A stretch of DNA of 64,000 bases from Anthracocystis setariae (Eukaryota; Basidiomycota; Ustilaginomycetes; Ustilaginales; Ustilaginaceae): the NCBI GenBank assembly GCA_928724745.1, contig CAKMXJ010000015.1, positions 558,001-622,000 on the forward strand. Direction: 5' to 3'. The notes beneath the pieces are model-generated. The model ran no database searches and had not been told where the DNA came from. It saw nothing but the letters and a program-made list of their open reading frames with translations. The translations under genes and the position numbers were made by a program. Shown here in pieces: positions 9,259-18,200 of this stretch. How positions within the stretch are numbered: the first letter of the stretch is position 1; each line of letters starts with the position of its first letter.

Positions 9259-11043
9259 TCAAGCGAGCTTGTACGAGATCACCAGCTCAGGCACAGTGCC
9301 CTGGGGCAAACCGCCAAGAGCAAAGGTAAGGTTGTAGTAATAGAATCCGTTGATGTTCTTGGAGCTGTCATAGGTCAGCGATCGCTGCACTGCACCCGAA
9401 GCCACGTTGCCGCTAAGCTGAAGCTCGAGACCAGGCAGCTGTCCGTTTGTGCTGTTGGAGCTCACCAAAAAGTTTGACGGAAGCACAGTGAGTGGAGAGG
9501 TTCCAAACATGACGGTCATCTGCGTAGGAGCGGTCCAGTTGGCAGGGAAGGCTTGCGAGGGAGCGAAACGGATGGTCAGACTGCTGTCCGAAGCCTTGGC
9601 GGAAAGCGTCTGCGTGGTCGGGTAGAGCGAGAGCCACGAAGCCTTGGGTTGAGCAAAGTCCAGACCGTGGATGTTGGGTGAAGACCACAGCATCACTGCC
9701 GGGGTGAATGCCGTCGGGTTCTTGGCAGGACCGCCAATGACAGCTTCATCAATCTCGGTACCACCCACCGAGATGTTGTCAGAGATCCAGGCGGTGTAAT
9801 TGCGAGGACCGTACTGCTTGACATTGGCATCGAACGGAGGAGACCAAGCGTTTGAGGTGACCAGACGACCTGGTTTGCTTCCAGCGGCACACGGTTTGAG
9901 GTATTCGCGTGCATCGTTAGAGACGTACTGGTCGTGATACTTGCTTGTGATGGCCATCAGTGGAGCGAATGCAGCATCACCCACGTGAGGGGCACCGGAG
10001 AGCTTGTAAGGCACAGGCCAGCTCTTAAGGTCACCGCCGTTGAGGCCGGCAACGTAGTAGCCGATCAAGCTGACGTAGTCCGACAGGCCAAAGCCATAGG
10101 TCCTGTCCCAAGAGCCACCAAGACTGTTGAGCTGTGGTTGCCAGAGCTGCGCAGTCTTGGCCCAGATCTTGGAGATGGTGTCACCCGCCCTCTTAGCCAT
10201 GGTGGTGTTGGAAGGAAGGTATCCAGCCAGACTGAGAGCCCACAGAGCCACGCCAGTGTAGGTGGCCGAGTTGAACTCGCTGAGAGTGTCGTACATGTCA
10301 AACAGCTGATAGAACTCGGCGGCGTACTGCTCAGCGTAGCTGGTCATGTTGGCGTCGTTCTTGAGGTTACCATAGTACGTCATGGCCATGCACCTCATCA
10401 ACCATGGGTTCGAGTAGGCTGGCGTTAGGTTGTCGCCATCGATGCCAAAGACACGGTAAGTGTCACCGACAACGGCTCGGTAGCCAGACTCGACGACGGC
10501 GTTCATGGTGTCTTGGTCCATGAGGTGGCCAAAATCCTCGATAGCCAGCATGAAAGCAGTGGCAACGAAGAGGTTTGAGTTGGCATCGTACGAGCCATAG
10601 ATCTTGGGTGCATTGAGCTTGCCAGGAGGAGGCTGGTTAGGGTCGAGGAAAGCACCGTACCAGATGTCAGACGAGTTGGTTGCTTGTGCTGAGATGGCAT
10701 TGTGGATGAGTTGCTTGGCAAGCGCAGCGTCGCCGGGCGCATTACGAGCGAGGAGCGAGACAGCATAGTAGGCAGTGTAGCGCGAGGAGCCAAAGATGTA
10801 GGGCGGTTGGAAGTTGTCGTCCATCATGCTGAGCGAGCTGGTGAAGACTTGTCGCTGACCGTCCGAGAGCGTCGACAGGAAGTCATGATTGGAGTTATCC
10901 GCACTGTTGCGTGCCTCGAGAAGCTGGTCCATGCCGAGAGACAGCGATGCGGAAGAGAAGCTCGAGGGAAGAGCGCTGACGATGGCGGCGCTCAAAGCAC
11001 CAGCAGCAGCAAGGCCAGCGGCCACGCCTGAGAACTTGACCAT
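9259..11043 (-). CDS. Large secreted protein, probably alpha/alpha-toroid fold
   Basis: The 594-residue protein has an N-terminal signal peptide (MVKFSGVAAGLAAAGALSAAIVSA) and many NxS/T sequons, so it is probably secreted and glycosylated. From about residue 50 to 400 it shows repeated amphipathic helices with aromatic and glycine motifs (YTGVALWALSLAGYL, YGFGLSDYVSLIGYYV) like those of helical-toroid polysaccharide-active enzymes. The last 200 residues are beta-rich, as in enzymes with a trailing beta-sandwich. I cannot name a CAZy family from sequence alone, and no catalytic residue is assigned. It is intronless, and the ATG at 11043 starts the signal peptide directly. It is followed upstream by an unusually long gene-free region, so it may be a regulated gene. 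A cell-wall or plant-polymer substrate is inference. Confidence 0.75.
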   Translation of the reverse strand: MVKFSGVAAGLAAAGALSAAIVSALPSSFSSASLSLGMDQLLEARNSADNSNHDFLSTLSDGQRQVFTSSLSMMDDNFQPPYIFGSSRYTAYYAVSLLARNAPGDAALAKQLIHNAISAQATNSSDIWYGAFLDPNQPPPGKLNAPKIYGSYDANSNLFVATAFMLAIEDFGHLMDQDTMNAVVESGYRAVVGDTYRVFGIDGDNLTPAYSNPWLMRCMAMTYYGNLKNDANMTSYAEQYAAEFYQLFDMYDTLSEFNSATYTGVALWALSLAGYLPSNTTMAKRAGDTISKIWAKTAQLWQPQLNSLGGSWDRTYGFGLSDYVSLIGYYVAGLNGGDLKSWPVPYKLSGAPHVGDAAFAPLMAITSKYHDQYVSNDAREYLKPCAAGSKPGRLVTSNAWSPPFDANVKQYGPRNYTAWISDNISVGGTEIDEAVIGGPAKNPTAFTPAVMLWSSPNIHGLDFAQPKASWLSLYPTTQTLSAKASDSSLTIRFAPSQAFPANWTAPTQMTVMFGTSPLTVLPSNFLVSSNSTNGQLPGLELQLSGNVASGAVQRSLTYDSSKNINGFYYYNLTFALGGLPQGTVPELVISYKLA

Positions 11044-12857
11044 GGTGCAATAGATATGGAGATGGATGTATGGTTTTGGCTATGAGAGAGAGGGGGAGGA
11101 GAGGCAGCTCTTGACGCTTGATGCGGTCTTTTAAGTATGTTTCTGGCCTATTGAAGCGCATACATGGCGATAGAATCGCATTGATAGCAGGGCTGTGGTT
11201 ATCATGTTGCCTGCACCCTTGGAAAGGAAGAATGGAAAGAAAAGGGGATACGGGAGATGTGAGAGGGAGCACGAGTGATTGCAGAGTGAATAGATGAAAG
11301 ACTGTAGCCGAAGCGCTGGTTTCGCAAGCGAGGTGGGCCTTGCGAAGGATCATGCATGTCGAGCTGTACAAACGGACCGACGCGGAGGCTGCTCTCAAGT
11401 GGGCTGCTTTGGCTTTAGTTGGCTCCGCAGCCGGCCAAGGCAGATAACGGGGTTTGTTGCAGATACTGCATACAGAACGCGGGGCAACCAGATGAGTTAT
11501 ACTCTTGGCCAAAGGAAAAGGCTCTGGCATTGATTGCGCCTGCAAGCCTGTGCGGTATGGTGGAGAGCAGAAAGCGGCGGAGATGTTGAGCGGTTTATTG
11601 CGGGGGCGAGGTGGCCGGCGATACTTGGCAGGAGTTGACGTGGGGGCCAAAAAAGAGCGCGTAGAGTGGAGAGCCAATACTGTAATTCTGCTCGGTCGAT
11701 TTGGGAAAGGGTTTCAGTGTGTCTTGAGTGTGCCTGCAAAGCGGTTTGCATTGCATTTAAAGAAGCAAGGCCACGATGCGCTTATCGGTGATGAGGGAGA
11801 TCGGACCGTATTGACCGGAGGCCATGTCGACTGTCGGTAGTCGGTGTTGGTACAGACCTGTCAAGAAGGACCGGAGTGGAAACATGGTTGGTATCCCTGC
11901 ATTGTGAGGATAAGCTTCGATGCTGGCGTTGACCGGCGGACGGAAGCTTGAGTTTTGGCAGACCAGAGATGGGGCCGACGGTCAAAGGCAGTGCTTGACA
12001 GATAGCGTCGGGCCGAGCAACGGATGCAACACCTTGCATGCCGTGTGAACAAATGTGCAATACAGCATATGGTGCGAGCGGCGTTTCCCAAAATTGGCTG
12101 TCTCTGGGTTGAACTATTCAGGGACGGTGCGGCTTGGAAAGGCTGTGAGCATAGCTGTCGAGTTTGAGCAAGTATATAAGTGACAAAGCGGCGACAAGGT
12201 AGTGAAAGGTTGTTGAAAGCTGGCCAATTGGCACCTCTGGCTCTCATTAATTATGTGTTGTTTCCTGTTTCCGTGTCTCCGGAGAAACGTCAAGCGAGCC
12301 AAAGCAGCGACTCTACCGGTTAGCTGATTGCGTTTTGAAGCATGGCTGCGAGCATATTCCGACAAGAGAGCAGCCGTTGTTAGTTGACTCCTACGGAAGC
12401 GATCAAGAAGGCGAGAGTGCAAGTTGTATTTCTGGATGAAGACGGCGGTCTAACAATACGAGGTAACCGGCCGAGTGATCCACATCCCCGAAGCGTGCGC
12501 GCCTCCTGAAGGGCAATTCAGATTTCACCGATGTACTGTACTGTACTGTAATGGTACTGGTACTGTACTGCATGTGGCTCAGCTTGTCACAGAACAGAAC
12601 AGCACAGCACAGTACGGCTGAGAAGCTAAATTCCGATCCAATCACGCTTTTTCGAGTTGTTGCCGGTTGATCCGGCTCAGCGATTCAGCACAGTCACGCC
12701 GCAGTCTAATGAATCACACGCAATCCAACAAACGCTTTACGCGCAATCTCGACTCCACTTGGCCTTTCACCACCGCCACCTCATCCTCTCTTGTTAGCCA
12801 CCACCATCCACTCTTTACGCTTTCAATCGGTCTGGCACCTGTCCGCTCTTCTCCAAC
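11044..12857. other. 1.8-kb gene-free region between the secreted protein and PEX5
   Basis: This divergent interval has no convincing coding sequence on either strand; open frames such as 11505-11840 lack domain or splice support. It includes a TACTG microsatellite at 12533-12570 and a TATATAAG at about 12173-12180 (plus strand). It should contain the promoters of both flanking genes. Confidence 0.45.
12533..12570. repeat. TGTAC/TACTG microsatellite
   Basis: The unit TACTG is repeated four times without interruption at about 12533-12550 and resumes after a short break (GGTACTGGTACTGTACTG). Similar tracts occur at 35391-35412, 35565-35582 and, in a CTGTG variant, 63889-63925. Confidence 0.8.
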
Positions 12858-15026
12858 ATGGCGTTCCAATCCATGATGAGTGGTGCCGAGTGCTCCACTT
12901 CCAACAATGGTCTTTCTCAGATGCTCAAGCACACGCAGCAAGACCGCTCCATTCAGCATGGTGATCGCACTTTCGCCGCCCAACCTCACATCCGTCCCGC
13001 AGGAATCAGGCAGCAACATCAAGCTCAACCTCACTCCGACGCCGAAGCCTTCTTCCGTCAACAACACGGTGCATCCCTACCCGGTGCACAGTCTTCCGCT
13101 TTCGATTTGCAAGCCATGCGCAACGAGCTCAACACCACCATGCCTGCATTCCAACCATCCAATGCCGGTGCAGCCTGGGCAACTCAGATGCCACAATCCG
13201 GTGCTCCTAGTGCTCAGATGGAAGCCGCTTTCGCCAGAGGTGCCGCACCCGCCAGGTCCATGCAACCGTCTGCACCATCCTCGGCTTGGGCCCAGCAGTT
13301 TGGCTCCCAGTCCCATCACCAGCCCTCCATGCGCTCCATGCCTGCCAGCAACGGCTCCGGCTCCTCTGAAGCCTATGCTTCGCGTCCTATGATGGGCTCC
13401 TTTGGAGGTATGAGCTCCGGCATGGGCATGGGTATGGGCATGGGTATGGGCCAGATGACTTCCATGGGCAACATGGGCATGTCCCAGCAACACCAGCCTC
13501 AGTCCTCTTCCTCGCGCTTCACCGAGCTCAACGATTCTCAATGGGAAGAACAATTCAAGAAACTCGATGCCGAACAGGCCCAAGCCGAATCCAAGGGCAA
13601 GGGCAAAGCAACCGAGTCTCACCGCGATCTTGTTCCCTCGGAAGCAGAACAAGCCGAATCCATCCGTCGTGAACTCGACGCCATCGAACACGAGCTTACT
13701 GCCGACGGTCACGACTCCAATTCGCGATTCGAGGATCTCTGGAGATCGATGAATTCCAGAAACGGTATTCCTCCCTCAGCCGCAGATGCAGAGTTGGCCA
13801 AATGGGAAGAAGAGCTCCTCAGGTCCAGGGAAGACGCCGAAGACGATGAGTATGCGTATCTGCATCCCGGTGGCGGTATTGGTGCCGGCAGAGCCGGTTT
13901 GGAAGAGATGGGCGCTCTGGATGGAACCGAAGATGCTCTTCTTGACGGTTTCGGAGTCATAGGGCCGGACGGATACCCCAGGCTAGGTCAGTACAGGAGC
14001 AGTCAGCAAAACCCGTTCCAGAATCATCCTGATCCGCTTTCCGAAGGTTTACGTTTGCTCGCCAACGGTGGCAACCTCTCCGATGCCGCTCTGCTGTTCG
14101 AAGCAGCTACTCAACGCGATACTCAAGGCGGCACGGGAGGCGAAGTCGAACGTGGCGAGGTCGACCGTTCGCGCCGCGAGCGCTCCGAAGCTTGGCGTAG
14201 GCTCGGAGAGTGTCAGGCCATGAACGAGAAGGAGGCTCAAGCTATTCGTGCCCTTGAAGAAGCCATCAAGATCGACGAAAATAACTTGGAGGCTTACATG
14301 TCGCTGGCGATCTCGTACACCAACGAAGGGTACGATACCGCTGCACACCAGACGCTCGAAAGGTACATTTCCAAGGCGTATCCCGACATCAAGGCGGGCG
14401 CGCTGCCCGCCGAGATTTCGGGCTCGAAAGACCCCATCGAGGGCACCGAAGGCAATCCTTGGGCGAGCCTCAATCGCATCACCGATATGTTTTTGCAAGC
14501 AGCTAGGCAAGGCAATGCGGCGGGTCAGATTGATCCTGAAGTGCAAGTGGGGCTTGGCGTTTTGTTCTACACTCAATCCGCGTATGAGCAGGCGCAGGAT
14601 TGCTTCAATACGGCGCTTTCGGCTCGTCCGAACGATTTCCTGCTTTGGAACCGACTTGGTGCTACGCTAGCCAATGGGGGTAAGCCGGAAGAGGCGATTG
14701 CAGCGTACCATAAGGCGCTCGAGTTGCGACCTACGTTTACGCGCGCCATCTACAACCTGTCGGTGTCGTGTTTGAATTTGGGCGCGCATCACGAGGCAGC
14801 TGAACATTTGTTGGCGGCGCTTAGCTTGCAGCAGACGCACACGCTGCCGGACGTACCCGAGGGCGAGCAACCGGCGCCCACGCCGTTGGCCGAGGCGGGC
14901 GAAAGTCACAACCTCTGGTCTACACTTCGTAGGGTGTTTTTGGTTATGGATCGTATGGATCTAGCCCAAAAGGCGCATGTGGGCTCCGATTTGAGCCAGT
15001 TTCGCAGCCAAGGCTTCGAGTTTTAG
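12858..15026 (+). CDS. PEX5: Peroxisomal targeting signal 1 receptor PEX5
   Basis: The 722-residue protein is the cycling receptor that binds C-terminal SKL-type signals and carries matrix enzymes into peroxisomes. The N-terminus has the conserved Cys12 used for ubiquitin-dependent recycling (GAECS). WxxxF motifs for docking to Pex14 or Pex13 are at 144-148 (WAQQF) and 229-233 (WEEQF). A Met-Gly dipeptide repeat lies at about 186-198. The C-terminal TPR domain, about residues 410-690, shows the TPR pattern repeatedly (EAWRRLGECQA, AYMSLAISYTNEG, FLLWNRLGATLANGG, AIYNLSVSCLNLG). The ATG at 12858 gives the conserved N-terminus. It is convergent with ATG26, ending less than 200 bp away. Basidiomycetes vary in whether the PTS2 route also uses Pex5; I did not identify a Pex7-binding segment. 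Confidence 0.95.
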   Translation: MAFQSMMSGAECSTSNNGLSQMLKHTQQDRSIQHGDRTFAAQPHIRPAGIRQQHQAQPHSDAEAFFRQQHGASLPGAQSSAFDLQAMRNELNTTMPAFQPSNAGAAWATQMPQSGAPSAQMEAAFARGAAPARSMQPSAPSSAWAQQFGSQSHHQPSMRSMPASNGSGSSEAYASRPMMGSFGGMSSGMGMGMGMGMGQMTSMGNMGMSQQHQPQSSSSRFTELNDSQWEEQFKKLDAEQAQAESKGKGKATESHRDLVPSEAEQAESIRRELDAIEHELTADGHDSNSRFEDLWRSMNSRNGIPPSAADAELAKWEEELLRSREDAEDDEYAYLHPGGGIGAGRAGLEEMGALDGTEDALLDGFGVIGPDGYPRLGQYRSSQQNPFQNHPDPLSEGLRLLANGGNLSDAALLFEAATQRDTQGGTGGEVERGEVDRSRRERSEAWRRLGECQAMNEKEAQAIRALEEAIKIDENNLEAYMSLAISYTNEGYDTAAHQTLERYISKAYPDIKAGALPAEISGSKDPIEGTEGNPWASLNRITDMFLQAARQGNAAGQIDPEVQVGLGVLFYTQSAYEQAQDCFNTALSARPNDFLLWNRLGATLANGGKPEEAIAAYHKALELRPTFTRAIYNLSVSCLNLGAHHEAAEHLLAALSLQQTHTLPDVPEGEQPAPTPLAEAGESHNLWSTLRRVFLVMDRMDLAQKAHVGSDLSQFRSQGFEF

Positions 15027-15114
15027 CTTTGACATCCCGGATCCAAAATCCCAATTCAATTCAATTCAATTCGATTCGTTCCAAGTCTTCTTTTCAGGGT
15101 TCAGTACAGAGAGA

Positions 15115-15136
15115 GTGTGTGTGTGTGTGTGTGTGT
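15115..15136. repeat. (GT)11 dinucleotide repeat between PEX5 and ATG26
   Basis: An uninterrupted GT tract lies in the short shared 3' region of two convergent genes. Simple sequence repeat, no function assigned. Confidence 0.9.
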
Positions 15137-15213
15137 GAATCCGGATTTTGGTGAGGTTGAAACGGTACAGATCAAGCCAGCCAATACGATTTTGGGATGA
15201 AAACGAGACTACA

Positions 15214-18200
15214 CTAGGAAGACGATGAATGAGGCAGTTGCGGTGGTGGTTTGGAGGATTTGGTTTGTTTTTTTTGGTTTGCCAATTTTTCGATGAGAAG
15301 GTTCCTTCTTCGGATGTCTTCGGCTTTGGCGTTTTTATAGCCTTTGAGACGTTGCAATCTCTCTTCTTCCGTTTCTTGACCGATCTGCTGTCGACCGGGC
15401 GGAGTGGTGTTGGAGCGTTCGACCAGTTCCTTGCCCTTGATCTCGTCGCCATCGGCGGTGGTGTCGGCGGTGGAAGACTGGAGCGTGATCACCTCCTTGA
15501 TCGTACTCGCCATCGACGATGGCAGTGTACTTAACGACGACAGCGAAGGCAGTGAAGGCAAGATCGACAAACTCTTGTCCGGAGCCGACGTGGTGGGCGA
15601 ATCAACAAGATCCTCCCTCTCATCCGCCGACGATGACGCCGATTCCAAAATCGTCGTTCGAGCCACCGACGACGTCGACAGATCCGCAAGGTCACAACCA
15701 CTCGCAGGCATTGTCGCAGCGCGCGTAGGTTCGGCTTTGCTGCCACCAACATCGCTACCGCCACTATTCTGCCTGTGCTGCGAAGAGAATCGCGACAATG
15801 GGTTGCTAAACACTCCACCTCCCGGCGACGAGGGCGCTTGCGACGCTTCCCGCTCCAACTTCCTCTGCGTCCTTCGCTTGGCAAGCGAAATGTTCTTGTA
15901 CAGAAACTCGATCGCAGTTCCAACACCATCCTCGGTCCGAATCTTCTCGCCAACACCTTGAGCCTTCTCGACCATGACCCGATCCGACGCTGCCGCCTTG
16001 AGTGCATCGCTAAGGTCGCTGACGCTCAGACCATTGACTCGCGCACCCGCGCCGAGCTTCTGAACACGATTGGCCCAGAAAAACTGGTCTCCGAAGAAGG
16101 GCTTGATCAGCGTCACCAGACCAGCACGCAGAGAGGCTCCCGTGGTACCAGCTCCGCCGTGGTGCATTGCGATGTCGATCTTGGGGAACAGCCAATCGTG
16201 TGGGATAGAATCCACGACAAACACATCGTCGGGAATTTCGATGTGCGCAGGTTCCTCATCCTCGGTAGTGTTGTCCTCGCTGTCGGGCTGAGAGTTCTCA
16301 GAATCATGGCTCGTGTTGCAGTGCCGCCTCTTCTTCTTCTTGTTCTTCTTGGACTTGGACCCACCGCGACCACTCCAGCCTTTGGCAACGATGGCGCGCA
16401 CGCCAGCTTGATGCACTGCCTTCATGATGTTGGCCGACACCTCGTCAGCGTTCTCGATCGTGATCGAACCGAAACCAATGTAGGCGATCTTCTTTTCATC
16501 CTTCTTAGCTTTGTCAAGGAAGTCTGACAGCTCCTTCGGCGGCGACCAGTCCGCGTCGGGGTTGTCAAGGAACCAGTAGCCGGAAATCTTGACTCTGTCA
16601 CCCCAGTCGTTGGGCATCGGCACAACTGCGGGCGAAAAGTTGTAGATAAAAGGCACCGAATCTGCATCGAGCTTGCTCCAATCCGTCGGTGGAATGCCAA
16701 TCATGTATTTGCGCCAACGGTTGATTTGACCGCTGGTGGCGACCCACATGATCTGATCAAACATGACGTACGACGACGAGTTGTACGAGGGACCCATCTC
16801 GATGGAAGGCACGCTGAACGCCTGAGGGTAGGCCGACGTCTTGGTCCAAGGCATGGTGAAGGCACGGAAGTAGGGGATACCCAATCCTTCGGCGACATGG
16901 ATACCAGCCATGGTGGACGGACTTTCGACGAGGATATCAGCACCCTGGCATTCCTCCCAGCATTCGCGCAGCAGCTCGTCCAGCCAGACACGGAACTTGC
17001 CGATACTCTCGCGGAAGAAAGCAGGCGAGAAGATGCGATGCTCCACGCTGAGTTTCATCAGAGCAGCGGGATCGCCACCGACGCCGCGATATTCGATGCC
17101 GTGACCCTCTACCCAGTCGCGATATTCAGGATGGGAGACAATGACGGGAGTGTGGCCGTGCTCCTTGAGCGCCTTGCAGAATGCGATGTAAGGCTGAACA
17201 TCACCTCGGGATCCAATCGTCAGGCAGTAGATACGCATGGGCGATACGCGAAGGGACTTTCGCAAACGATCACGGTCGATATTGACCACCCTGGGCAAAA
17301 GTCCGATCATTTCAGGTTCCATGACCGGTGCTTCGCCCTCAGCGTTGTGCAAAAGTGCTTCGGCGACGGTCATCTTCTCGCCTTCCGCGTTGGAAGAGAG
17401 GCTGCCATCGGTGGCAGCGCCGCTGACGCTTTCTGCGCCGTTGAGACGCTGCTCTTTGGCTCGCTCGGCAGCGTGGATGATGCGCTTGAGCGTGGACAAG
17501 ACCATATCACGATTATCCTTGCCGGCGAAGTCAAAGACCATATCGGGATGCGCGGTGATGTGAACGACAAGACCGTGGTGATGCCAGAGGAAAGAGCGAT
17601 AAGTGTCGACGCCTTGGATGTCGGTAAGAGGCACTTTGATCTTGAGGTCTCTGCCGACGGCTCTACGCCAGAAGAGCAGATAGTCGAGTCCGATGGCGAG
17701 GGTGCCGTGCGTGTGGAGTGTGCGCACGAGCTCGGCCTTGATCAGCTTGAGTTGGTCAGGCTTGGAAGGCAGACCGAAAGCATGGCAGAACTTTTCGGCG
17801 AGCGTGTCTCTGCGGTCGTCGGATGAATCGTTGGCGTCGCTGGCGGTGTCGTCGGCATCCGGCTCTCCTTGGACGTCGAGAAGGGGAGCGGGCACAGATT
17901 CGATGATCTCCTTGTGTCCGTAGGACTGTATCGACTGTTTGCGGGTCTTGAGCGTCTCGTTGAGCACATCGATGAACGAAGCGCGGTTGTGGGTGAAACC
18001 GAGGACGACCTGAGCAACATGACACTTGAATCCAGGGTTTTGGGGGCAGGCGACAAAGTGAGTGCCGGACGACCAGCCCTGCTTGTCGAGGAGATGTCGA
18101 TGCTCTGAAACATGCTTGGCCTGTTGGGCGATGGCGGCGGCCGCAGCTGCATCGTCGAGGGCGCCGACCATGATATCGATGTGAATCACCTTGGCGACTT

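Noticed and set aside
11505..11840. 111-codon open frame in the gap before PEX5
   Set aside because: Basic, Gly-rich composition without domain, signal peptide or conserved splice signals; looks like chance.
12533..12570. CRISPR-like repeat
   Set aside because: The 5-bp unit is contiguous with no spacers; it is a simple microsatellite in a eukaryote.
16726..17826. 366-codon plus-strand open frame
   Set aside because: Antisense shadow of the ATG26 glycosyltransferase domain.
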